Assembly: GCA_963969365.1 (NCBI GenBank)
Contig: OZ017750.1
Coordinates: 3,224,001 to 3,288,000 of the forward strand
From: Asterochloris sp. CNOR1
Taxonomy: Eukaryota > Chlorophyta > Trebouxiophyceae > Trebouxiales > Trebouxiaceae
Direction of reading: 5' to 3'
Length of the DNA stretch: 64,000 nt
Shown: positions 54,363 through 64,000 of the stretch, piece after piece
Numbering within the stretch: the stretch's first letter is position 1
How the letters are laid out: each line of letters opens with the position of its first letter
The notes under the pieces: generated by a model
Seen by the model: the letters and a program-made list of their open reading frames with translations, nothing else
Databases searched by the model: none
Told to the model about the DNA's origin: nothing
Made by a program: the position numbers and the translations under genes

Positions 54363-57300
54363 TTACATGCTGCAGCACTTGCCCTGTGAAGCAGGGACAT
54401 GCCATAAGCAGGACGGCAACTGTTGTGGGAGAAACAGAAAGCCAGACTTGCCAGTCTCAGCTGGAACCCCACCTGTTGTCTCCTGCCCCTGACTGGAAAC
54501 AGTGTCCCCAGCAGCACTGTGGTTACAGTGCACTGCAGAGATGCACCAGTCATCCCCTCCGGAAGCTGGCGCTGTGTCAAGGCCAAGTGCTGCATCGCGT
54601 TCGCGCCCAGCTGCCAGCAGCCTCTCAAATGCAGGACTGCGGGCAGGCGCCTGGCGCTCCGCTGCCTCATTGTCCTGCTCCTGGGCAGACGAGTCTGCAC
54701 AGCGTGACACAAAGTGGACCCACTGGCGTCAAATCTACCCCACGCCTCCATGTTCAACAGTGTTCAAGAGACAGGAGCCTTGACACCTCATGAGCTGTCA
54801 GGAGTCCAACTAGGTGCCACTTGCAGCTGAGACCCGACCAGGTATTTGAGCTAGCTGGCAACTCGCACCTGACACTGAGTTGCGCCCATTCGCACACTGC
54901 TCGGCCACCAACAGCGTCTCCAGGGCCAGGCGGGCATGCTGTGAGTCCAGCAGGTGCTCCACAGTGATGCCCTGCATGGCAACCCTGAAGATATCAGCAT
55001 GAGGGGAGCGGTGACCATCCTCAGGTGCTGAAAAGGGGCCAGTCCCAGCAAACGGAAGCGTATCTATCTCAGGCTGGTGCAGAAGGAATGCAGGTGTGCA
55101 AGCACAGGCACATGAAGTCATCTGTTGACCAGTCTGCTCTGCTCCTGCACCAGCAGTGTGAGTTGGGCCGCCTACTGCACGAAGGTCGCCCCCCAGCCTG
55201 TACTGAAGCTCTGCGCACATGCAGTTGGCAAAGCAGTCCTGCCACCCTTGCATGCTGGCAGTGCCTGGCTCTTGGGCACCTCGTGTCAAAGCAGGTTGCC
55301 ACCCAGCACCCGGTCCTGCAGCTCTGCACACACGGACCCTGTGACAACAGATGTGCTCAGCTCTTGCCCCCGGCTTGCACTGCCCACCTCGCTCAAGCTG
55401 CTCTCCAGCATGACCTCCAGCTCTGCCCACACGCCCTCCGGATTGATGGGCAGGCCCATGCTGACGCTGTGCCAGGCCACCCAGCAGCACACCTCCCTAA
55501 AGGTCAGGTTGCCAGGGGGGCAGAGTGCGCGCCACAGGCGGCGCAGCGCGGGTAGGTCCACGCTGCCTGCAGAGCGTTGGCTTGCTGCTGAGGGCTGGAT
55601 TGTTGAAGGGTGGCGGACCCACCATGCAGGTGCATACTTGCTGCAGAGCAGGGCCTCTGTGAAAGTTGGGGCTTTGTGCTGCAGAGAGCAACAAGAAAGC
55701 ACAGGGCAGCTGGCCTCGTGCTGTGGTCCCCCACCCCACTGCTCAAAGCATAGCCATCAGCACCAGCCCAAGACAAGTTCAGCCTGATGCATATCCATCA
55801 AGTCACCCACTGAGGCTGTTGAGCTCTCACAGCAGCTCAGCTGTGCACAGAGGCTGAGCTCATGCAGCAAAGGCTGCGCTCAGACACAGGTGCTGGCCTG
55901 CAGGTGCATACGAAATGAAATTGACAGCTACCCACCTTTGGGGCTGGTGCTGTCGAGCTGGTCAGGCAGGGTGAACCCCATCAGCTGGTGCACAGATTGA
56001 CAATCACGGCAACCCACCTTTTGAGCAGGGCCGGTTGAGCTTGTCGGGCACGATGGCCCCAATCAGCTGGCGCACCACCGTGTCAGTGTGCCGGCAGCAC
56101 TCCCATAGCTGGCGCACTGACCACGCGCTGTAGTTGGCGGTCTCCTGAACCAGTCTCAGGTCATTGCGCAGGCTGCGCAGGGTGTCGGTGGCCCCCTCCA
56201 TGTCTCTGCTCATTTGCAGCCGCTCACTGTGGAGACGCTCTACCTCCTGCTCAGCATCACTCCTTGCCTGCTCAGCGTCACTCCTTGCCTGCACCAGGCT
56301 GCAAGGGCACAGACCACCGTCAGGCGGCCTAAACCTGACTTAAAGCAATGATAGTGCTTGCCCTGCTGCTCAGCAGGCCTGTCTACCTGACACAGGCTGC
56401 AGGGTCACAGACACCTGTCAGACGCAGCGCAGTGTCTACCCATCCGGACTGCCAGCTTGCTGTACAGGTGGCCTGCCTCCTGTCCGGCATCTCTTCATGC
56501 TTTCTGCAGGTACGCACAGCTGGCAGCCTGTATGGCAGCACTTGCGCTCTGTGCCAGGCAGAGGCGGCACTCCATTCTTGGTTTTCATCTCGCTGCTTGG
56601 CGCCCCTGCGTGCCTAGACCATGCTGCTGTGGCATGAACAAAAGCCCGGCTCCCTGTCAGCACGTCAAGTGCTGTTGGCTGTCGTAGCTGCTGCCCAGCA
56701 TCAATGTGTGTCTGCAGCAGGTTGCAGCAGGGCCCAACATTTGTTAGTCCCAAAGTTGCTGTCAAGAGTTGCAGGCTGCCAGGTTCAGCCCTCTTCTCGT
56801 TGGGCAGCTGCACACCTGCACGCTGCTGCAGGGGTGCAGGGCAAGGTGAGACGTGGGCCATAGATGCAGGGTGCCCCATCTGGAGCGGTGTACAGTTGTA
56901 CCCTCAGGCTGCAGGGTCCCAGAGAAGACACACAGACGTGCATCTCGTAGATGCTGCCATGCTGTAGCAAGCTTGACGTGCTGACATGCTGCAACCGAGC
57001 AGCCCTTGGGGCCATTTCATGTCCCTGTCAGAGCTCGTCCTCTTGACGGGTGGACAGTGAGGCCTGTCAAGCAAAGAAGACTGCACAAACTGCTGGCTGT
57101 GTGCCGCCGTGCCAGCTCTTGGCAGCCCAGGATCTGACACAAGCTCTCACGGCCCCCTCCCAGCGGGCAGCTCACCCGCTCAGTTGCGTGATGGCATCGT
57201 GGACCATCTCAGGGCTCCATTGCAGCTGCTCCTGCACCAGCACGAGCTGCCCACCCCACTCAGCCTGCTCCAGGATACTGCCCAGCCCCTCTGCCTGGCC

Positions 57301-60300
57301 AGCAGCAGCCTCCAGCGCGCCGCTGCTGAGGCTGCCGGTGGCCGCCAGGGTGGCAGCTGCCTTACTCAGCCCCTCAACGTCCACCGCCTGCAGGCATGCT
57401 CTGGGTTTCATGGTGAACTGCTATGCGTTACGAGCCAAGAAGCTCCGCAGGCAGCTCCTGAGCTTGTCCTGTCTGTCTGCATTGGCAAGTGACCCCGTGG
57501 CGGCATGCCAAACGATAGCTCCTCCAAGGCAGCCAAGCTTGGCACCAAGTACTACCCCAGCTTGCCAGATTCCTATTGTAGCCGACCTTGATATCGTCCT
57601 CCAGCCCCCAGTAACCCGCCTCAGCCTTGCCGTGTAGCTCCCTGAGCAGCTCCACCACCACCTGCATCTGGTGCTGCATAGCGCCTGCTTGGGCCTGGGT
57701 GGCCAGGCTGCTCACCAGCACGCGGGCAGTGCAGGCCTGCAGGCACCACTTGTGAGCACGCATGCCAGGTGCGGCGGGTTGATTGGCCAGAATCTGCACT
57801 TTGGACGCAGGCTACGCAGGAAAGGAGGCACAGGTCGGGAGGGTGATGTGCAGCATCATGTGCAGCACGCTGCTGGCCAGGTTGCGTACTGCAAGGCGTG
57901 CAGGCGCCGGGGCCCTGGCAAACGTGAAGGAGCGTGATTGCAGCCAGGTACAGCTGCTTGTGGCACAGCTTGCATTGGCGCCCACAACAATGCACTTCTA
58001 AGGCTTGGGAGTGCCTTGATGCACGTGCCTTGCACAGAGCGGTTGATGCACATGCTGAGCCGCACACTGGAGAAGGACCCACCTGCTGCCTGCGCAAAAC
58101 AGCAGACAGGGAGGCGCCCCAATCAGCCTCTGACACCATAGGCACCCTGGCCGGCTGCTCCTTGTCCACGTCTGTGTCACTGGCCGAGTCAGACAAATCT
58201 CCAGCAGAGGCCTCCTGCACTGAGCTGCCCTCATCGCTGCCGCTGCTGTACTCCACCCCAATCCCAGCCAGCTCTCCAGCAGAGGCCTGCTGCACCGGGC
58301 TGCCCTCATTGCTGCCGCTGCTGTACTCCACCCCGATCCCAGCCTCCTCGGCAGCAGCAGCCTCCCGGGGGGACCTGGCAACACTGCTGGTGCAGCTCAC
58401 GGCAGCTGTGTGCTCAGCATCTGGCACTGCCTGACCACGCGCCACCAACTCCAGCTGCTCCTGCATGGCACAGGCAGGCAGAAGCTCTGGCCGGCCGGCC
58501 AGGGTGTGGAGGGCGTCACCATGAGCTGCACTGAAGCATGCAGGATGGGCTTCCGGAGGAGGTGTGGGAGCGCAACTGTCTGGTGCATGTCTGGCAGGCC
58601 TTGGCCTAGGGGCGGCTCAGCACAAGAGCCACCCGCCATCTGTGGTCAGCCAGTCACCGTCATCTGCAACACAAAGAGCTGCTGCCACACACGCCGTCAC
58701 ACAGAGGACCTTTGAGCACGCGCAACACTTCCAGGCCCCAGAACAGCACAGGTATAACCCCCTGTCCAGCCCTACAAAGAGCCACTGACACACTGGAACC
58801 CCTCTTAGGTGCAGCATGGTTGTTTTGGTCAGCCCCGGGATGTCCTACAGGTGCTGTTCAGAGGTCTGGCAGAGCTTTGTTGGCTGCAGCCCCAGCCAAG
58901 TGCAATCAATTGCTTCTGGCCCCATACCAGGGGCAAACTGCTCACCTGGGCCAGCGGCAGGTGTGGTCACTGATGCCGCTCCTCTCAAGTGAAGCAGGAC
59001 GGCCAGTGCCAGGGCCGCCTGCAGGCGCTGCTTAGCAGGCTGGCATGCAGTTCCCCAACTCAGATGTCCAGGTCAGTCCAGATACTTGGCCCTCTTCCAT
59101 GTGCAGCGTGCTCACATGGATCGGTCGCTGCACATCCTGCAGCCCCCCACACACACAGGCAGCCACTGTGGCCAGTCCAGGTGCAGCACGCTCACCCGCG
59201 CCAGCTTCAAGTCCTCTTGTAGGTGCTGCTCAGAGGCCTCAGAAGCTGCCAGCGCCCGGTGCAGCTCTGCCAGGCGCTGGTCGCTGTTGGTGCGGACCTC
59301 CTCCATGACCTCTTGGTGCTCGTCAGCCTGCTGCTTCTGGCGACTCTCTGCGTCCAGCACCTGCTGCTCCAGGAGACTCTCTCTCTCCAACACCTGCTGC
59401 TCCAGCTCCGCAATGCAGCTGCGCAGCGCCGCCCTGCAGGGCAAGAGGCGCGCACCTAGGCTCAGTGCCGCTGAAGCCAATATTTTTGTTGAATGCTCCT
59501 GCAATCACTGCTCTGCCATCAGCACCTGCTGCTGCAGATCTGTAATGCGGCCGTCCAGTGCAGCAGTCCTGCGAACAGAGGACACTGAAGTCTGCAGTTC
59601 TACAGATAAGCATCACGTGGCCTGCTCCTGCATTGGGATCCCCCGCTCCAGCACGTGCTGCTCCAGCTCTGCAGCTGCGCAGTGTCACCCAGCAGGAGGG
59701 CGCATGCCAAGACTGCTGCACAGTGGCTGGCCAAGCTTGGAGGCGCCACTGCTCAGGGCCAGCTTGTGGACAGGGTCACCCCCCTGCGGGACCCACAAAC
59801 GGTGGCAGGTCGGACAGGACCCACATATGATGGCAGTCAGACGCTGCCTATGGTGAGCTTCGAGCAGCTGCATGTCACAGTCATGCACACTTGTGCTCTC
59901 GAGGGACCAGCGGGACATAACATTATCTTGGGTCCTTTCTGGATTGGCAATCTGGCTTTGCCCATGAGACAGGCAGGCCAAAGACCAGGCCCTGGAGGTG
60001 AGATGTGTCCATGCAGGTGTCAAAGCAGCATGCCACCTTGCTCTTGGAGGAGCTAAACAGCGCTACCCAGGAGACAGGCTGGTACAAGGAGACTCACATC
60101 TCATCGTCAGTGCCCACATGCCCTGGGGAGTCCTCCACTTCTAGCTCCTGACCAGCCGCCTGCAGCCATCAGGGCTGCTGCATTGGGGCGCAGGCCTTAC
60201 AAACATATGCTGGTGGTCAAATGCACAATGTGGCTCAGCGAACAGGCCACCAGATGCTGCTGTGGTTACCCGTTGGGCCCATCTGTTGTCATGTAAGTCA

Positions 60301-61953
60301 CAGTAACATATTGTGGCATGTGTGTGTGTGTGTATCAGCTGGCATGCTGTGTCCATCTCCTGCACGCCAGCTGGCAGAACCCTGGCACCATGCTGTAAGC
60401 CCCGCAAGCCCCAGCTCATGACTTCAGGGTCCAACTCCTTTCAGCCACTCTCTTGCGTGTGTGGGGGCTCGTTAGCACCACCAAGACGAACCCCCTGCTG
60501 TGACATCCCCAGACTCTGGCTGACAGCATTAATGCTCACCTTTTGCTCATCATCCCTGGTCATGGTGACAGTGCCCTCCTGCTGCAGCTGCTGCACGTCT
60601 GGACTGGTGGCATCATGGCTGTAACCCTCCAGGAACTGCCAAATGTACCGAATGTGTCCCACCTGCAGGGTGCCAAGCAGTGAGAATTGATGATCACATG
60701 TAGAGCAACACACCACCAAGCACCTGGACGCACTGCGTGTGGGTGGCGGTGGTTTGCATTCGTGGACTTGATTGTGACCGGCAATCCCGCGCCCGCTCAG
60801 AGCGGCATCGAAGCAAGAACTTTGAGGGTATGCGTTCTCATGTTACTGAGTATGCATCAAGCAGGTTGCATGCTCCATGCAAACCCTGGGCAGGCATGAA
60901 CCATGCAGCCCCAGACAAGACCCAGGAGAGCACTCAACAACATCCCTGGCGCAAGTCCCCTCAAGTTTTGCTGCTGACCTGGCCCTCCACAGTCTGCTGC
61001 AGCCGCTGGGTGGCCTCCTCCTGGCGAGCCACCTGGCTGCGCAGCTCCTGGTTCGCCTGGGTGGCCTGCTGCAGCTCTTCCCGCAGGTCGCTCATCTGGC
61101 GTGAAGCGGACTCCTGCAGCACGCGCCGCATGGCCTGCAGGTTGCTGTCCACCTGCACCATCTGCTGCGCCATGGCTGCCTGCACCTTAGCCTCCACAGC
61201 AGCCTGAATGGCCGCATCTGGCAGCAACACTGCAGCTGTCCGTGATGGCTGCTGCCGGGAGCCATCAGCTACCTGGGTGGGCTGTTGGGCGGGCCTGGAC
61301 CCTGCTGCAGCAGTCTGCTTGGCAGCCTCTGCCACTGCCATGGTGCCTGCCTGCAGGGGCTTCACAGGCTGCTGCTGCTGCGCGAGGGCTGTCACCGCTG
61401 GGGCTGTGCCGGGCTGCAGAGATGCCTCTCTCCGCTTCAGGTGCTGGACATGCGTGACCTGCGCCTCCCGCGATGGCCCCTGGATGTCAATGTGGATACC
61501 GCTGCCAGGCTTCTTTGGGGGAGGCAGCACCACAGCCGGCCGGGTGGCAGCGCTGCCTGCTCTGCCCACTTGCTCCCAAGCGCTGTCAGCACCAGCAGCT
61601 GCCGCCTGCTGCTTCTGCATTTGGCGCACTACTGCCTGCACCTTTTTGAGGGCGCTGGCGATGTGGGCATTGTGGTCGGCTCGGTTGTGATGCTGTTTCT
61701 GAGCCCAGACGGCCTGCTGCCAGATGTCAACGGCCATGAGCTGCAGCTCCAGCCTGTGGGGAATGTTGCAGCCCAGGCTGAGCTGGGGCGGGTCGCTTTC
61801 CACAACAAAGGTGATGGCATCGGGGTTGCGTGCATCGACCACGGGCATCTGATACTTGAACCCAGCAGGCATCTTTATGTTGCGGGGTATGACCAATGCA
61901 GCGTAGTCTGCCCTGGGGCTGCGGAGCACCTTGGCCCACGCTCCTGCAGGCAT
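54363..61953 (-). CDS. Large coiled-coil protein, unknown family
   Basis: Eleven exons give 1079 aa: 60979-61953, 60540-60662, 60098-60159, 59196-59433, 58083-58460, 57587-57736, 57176-57387, 56018-56298, 55388-55671, 54869-55073 and 54363-54694. Phases match, though the 55671 acceptor (CACAAAG) is unusual and the last exon may be split. The N-terminus is globular (PRADYAALVIPRNIKMPAGF, HRLELQLMAVDIWQQAVW). A Gln/Ala-rich region and a long heptad-rich coiled coil follow (MRRVLQESASRQMSDLREEL; AELEQQVLERESLLEQQVLD; DAEQEVERLHSERLQMSRDM). A 25-aa tandem acidic repeat (AGIGVEYSSGS) lies at 58198-58347. The C-terminal ~250 residues are globular (LRRLWRALCPPGNLTFREVC) and end in an acidic, Ala-rich tail. 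I see no catalytic motif. It could be a cytoskeletal, ciliary or tethering protein, but that is only inference. The start is the first ATG in the exon; a CTGCAG acceptor at 62003 means a 5' exon may exist. Confidence 0.75.
55930..56017 (-). repeat. Copy of an exon 3' edge and donor, ~83 bp downstream
   Basis: The exon 56018-56298 ends with RQLIGAIVPDKLNRPCSK and donor G|GTGGGT. A copy about 83 bp further along the minus strand reads HQLMGFTLPDQLDSTSPK followed by the same G|GTGGGT. The spacer is too short for an intron. It is a clear donor-side example of the junction duplications seen elsewhere. Confidence 0.75.
58198..58347 (-). repeat. 75-bp in-frame coding repeat (25 aa x 2)
   Basis: TCTCCAGCAGAGGCCTCCTG at 58198 recurs at 58273. 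The two units encode AGIGVEYSSGS followed by NEGSPVQQASAGEL or DEGSSVQEASAGDL, with mostly silent or conservative differences. The repeat expands a Ser/Glu-rich segment of the coiled-coil protein. Confidence 0.9.
59434..59715 (-). repeat. Two copies of an exon 5' edge in the coiled-coil gene
   Basis: The true edge at 59433 encodes AALRSCIAELEQQVLERES. A copy with its acceptor near 59571 (CGCAG|GACTGCTGC) encodes AALDGRITDLQQQVLMAEQ. A second near 59690 encodes AAELEQHVLERGIPMQEQ. The spacing is about 120-140 bp. The copies lack usable donors, so I regard them as duplicates rather than exons, but exonisation is possible because the heptad pattern is preserved. Confidence 0.75.
60319..60334. 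repeat. (GT)n microsatellite
   Basis: A GT run of about 16 bp lies in an intron of the coiled-coil gene. Confidence 0.75.
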
Positions 61954-62157
61954 GGCACATCTTGGTGTCACAGGATGTGCTGCAGTCAAGCTGAGCACCA
62001 GCCTGCAGGGAAAGACAGGGCAGGGGACTGCAGAAGGGGCTCCTTATTGTGGCATGTCTGTGGGCAGAAGTCTGCCAAGCAAGCACAGCAAGCACTTGAA
62101 CCATGAGAACTGCACAGCTCAGCACAGCGTCAGCCAGTCAGATGAGGCCCAACAGGT

Positions 62158-62694
62158 TTAGAGCACCAGGCAACACCTGCAGCAGGCACATGGGGCCTGG
62201 CCAACCCAGCAGTTGTGCCTACCAATGACAGCTGAAGCAAGAAGGATGATGCCACAGCCCAGGGGGACGGTGCTGCACCAGCACAGGGACGTGCTGTCAG
62301 CCACAGCGCCGAGGCTCAGTACAACAAGGCCAGTTGAGAGTGCAGCGCTCCCTGCACATGCCTGCACAGCACAGGCCACACGCTGACTACCGCATTGACC
62401 AGGGTTTCACATGGCTTCCCTGGAAGCAGTGCAAGCAGAATTTGCAGGACTCACCAGCCATGCTTCTGCAGAGTGACAGGTCAGCCAGGTTTTCCAGGTC
62501 TCAGGGACCATGTCTAAGGCAAAAGCATGCTGCCACAAGCTGCAGCACCAGCGGCGCATGGCAGGTCTGCAGTCTGTCGGCAGGGCCAGAGCTGTGCACC
62601 AGGCCACGGCGCATGTCACTAGGCACCCTGTTAGCTGGAGCAGGAGAACTGCTAGCACCGCCAGGCATGCTGAAAATTCTAGAAAAGTGCCCAT
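62158..62694 (-). CDS. Small Cys-rich membrane protein, unknown
   Basis: Two exons, 62455-62694 (80 codons from ATG 62692-62694) and 62158-62361 (68 codons with TAA), join in phase 0 across a GTGAGT...GTGCAG intron of 93 nt. The 147-residue product has an N-terminal hydrophobic helix (EFSACLAVLAVLLLQLTGCL) running into a second hydrophobic stretch, a Trp-rich middle (PETWKTWLTCH), and a third hydrophobic region (LGCGIILLASAVIG) before a Cys-rich tail (CACCRCC). Three or four membrane segments are likely. No family is recognised. The gene sits just upstream of the coiled-coil gene on the same strand. Because it is short, it could also be the 5' part of a longer transcript. Confidence 0.45.
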
Positions 62695-64000
62695 GAAGCT
62701 CAACAAGTAGTCGAAGTCATTGCGCCCAGTATTGGCTGCTCATCGCAGCCTGCATGCTCTGGTCAACCTGTCTTTGTTTGACATTTTAGTATCATTGTTT
62801 CCCTTTTGTGAACAGGAGCTGTGCAGAATGGATGCTAGGAGTTTCAGTAGGGGCCGACGACCCTGGGCTTCCCTGTAGCCAACTGCAAGAATGTAAAATG
62901 ACAAGGTTGCCACCAGCCCTAGCTTGTATCAGTTGCATTGCTTGACAGCACTCTCTGAGGCAGCCAGTTATGGGCTGCTGGAAATAGCTCAGAAGCATGT
63001 CTCTTTGCCATTTCAAGATGAGGACTTGTCTGTCCTCAAGTCGATTTCAGCAGAGAGCATGCTGGTACCACCATGCGCATGGTGGCTTAGCGCAGTGCAG
63101 ATGCTAGCCGGGCTCCCTGAAGACCTTTCTAGGCAGCCTGGCGTCAGTGATGTACAGTGCGGCCAGGCAAGAGGCTCACCTGCCGCGGCTGGGTGCAAGG
63201 TGAGGCAGTGCAGGCGCTGCATCCTTGCTTGTCCTCTGCATCTTGGCAGACACTGCTGGACCTTGACACTTGTTGCAAGCTCTTCCAGGCCAGCAGGGTA
63301 GCCGTTTGAGTCGCTCTTGTGCTGATGGGCAACCTGCTGCTTGGCATCTGCGCCTGTGCTCCGCAGGCTTGACTGACACTGCCTCAGCTTGCCTCTGCTG
63401 TCTCAGCTTTGTATGGTCCACGCTCTTGGCAATCCTCTTGTCCGACAAGCAAGGATTGCTGTGTTCTGTGAACAGCCCACTGCATTGCAACCCTGGCAGT
63501 TCTGCCTGGCCTCCCCCACTCGTGACTGCAGGCACCCCCCACCTTGTTCAATACACTGAGACCTCCATCCTTGGCGCCACGCCCACCCGCAAAACCCCAA
63601 TGGCACCCCCTTGCAGCTTGGCTGTCCCACATGGAGCAGGCCCAATAGCCTGGCGCCACTCAATGCAGTACCAGACCTGGCAGACCCTGCAGCTGAGCCA
63701 GAGCAGTGATTTTAGCAGGCAGCCACACTCCATTGAGGGCTGCTGCGCTGCACACTGAATCTAGGGGAACTATCCAGGGATGGCAGCACCTGGCCTGGAC
63801 AGTTTGCTGGCGGTGCGGAGCATGTCATGACCAGAAAACATGTCATGTCGGTCCCTCTAGCAGTGATTGTGGCAACAGCAACTTGGACACTGGGGGACAC
63901 ATCTTGGCAGGGAGCTGGCCGCCTGGGCAATGTGACCGAGCTGCCAGCTAAGATTGGCCCAAGTGGACTTCTCTATCCTGGAGCTGCACCCTTTGCTTGC
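62695..64000. other. No convincing gene
   Basis: Several short open frames occur on both strands. The minus strand at 63240-63330 reads PAGLEELATSVKVQQCLP, which could be an exon, but no matching donor and acceptor set was found. The region probably contains the promoter of the small membrane protein and part of a gene continuing beyond the window. Confidence 0.4.

Noticed and set aside
1-64000. Bacterial-type features (operons, Shine-Dalgarno sites, insertion sequences)
   Set aside because: All confident genes are spliced eukaryotic genes with GT/GC-AG introns; such signals are not expected or seen.

Overview
The window is nuclear DNA of a green alga (Chlorophyta, most likely a trebouxiophyte or close relative). 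The genes are plant-type: a PAP11/MurE-like Mur ligase, a two-domain plant cytidine deaminase, an SnRK2-family kinase and a NECAP endocytosis adaptor. They are built from many short exons with CTGCAG-type acceptors and GTGAG-type donors. Sequence composition is moderately GC-rich, and TGTAA, the chlorophyte polyadenylation motif, follows two of the stop codons. No tRNA, rRNA, CRISPR array or clearly recognisable transposon was seen. The exact genus cannot be fixed from sequence alone.

Layout, left to right. 1-2927 (+): 3' part of an unrecognised gene with a disturbed frame. 2928-5950: no convincing gene. 6020-7185 (-): part of a START/SRPBCC-like gene, with a fresh 106-bp triplication over one of its splice acceptors. 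7.9-8.4 kb (+): a possible gene end. 8695-9702 and 11965-13102 (-): two secreted, Cys/Asn-rich proteins, the first with a proline-rich linker and an in-frame TGA. 14033-25354 (-): a 17-exon gene of 1553 aa with an N-terminal C2 (NT-C2) domain, a long disordered linker and a C-terminal dilute (DIL)-like region. 25987-27332 (-): NECAP. 28272-30136 (+): cytidine deaminase, followed 112 bp later by the SnRK2-like kinase (30249-36956). 37684-49539 (-): the 16-exon MurE/PAP11 gene, sharing a 146-bp divergent promoter with a cytochrome P450 (49686-53851, +). 54363-61953 (-): a 1079-aa coiled-coil protein. 62158-62694 (-): a small membrane protein. 62695-64000: nothing convincing.

For the five largest complete models (NT-C2/DIL, SnRK2, MurE, P450, coiled-coil) I worked out exon boundaries by hand. 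In each the exon lengths sum to a multiple of three, with phases matching at the joins. One acceptor and the 3' end of the coiled-coil gene are less certain.

The main unusual observation is a recurrent structural pattern in the introns. Many carry tandem, decaying copies (about 50-160 bp) of the neighbouring splice junction: intron end, AG acceptor and the first 20-50 nt of the exon, or more rarely the exon end plus donor. This occurs in at least five genes here. A second theme is five likely GC-AG introns, three or four of them well supported by phase and family conservation.
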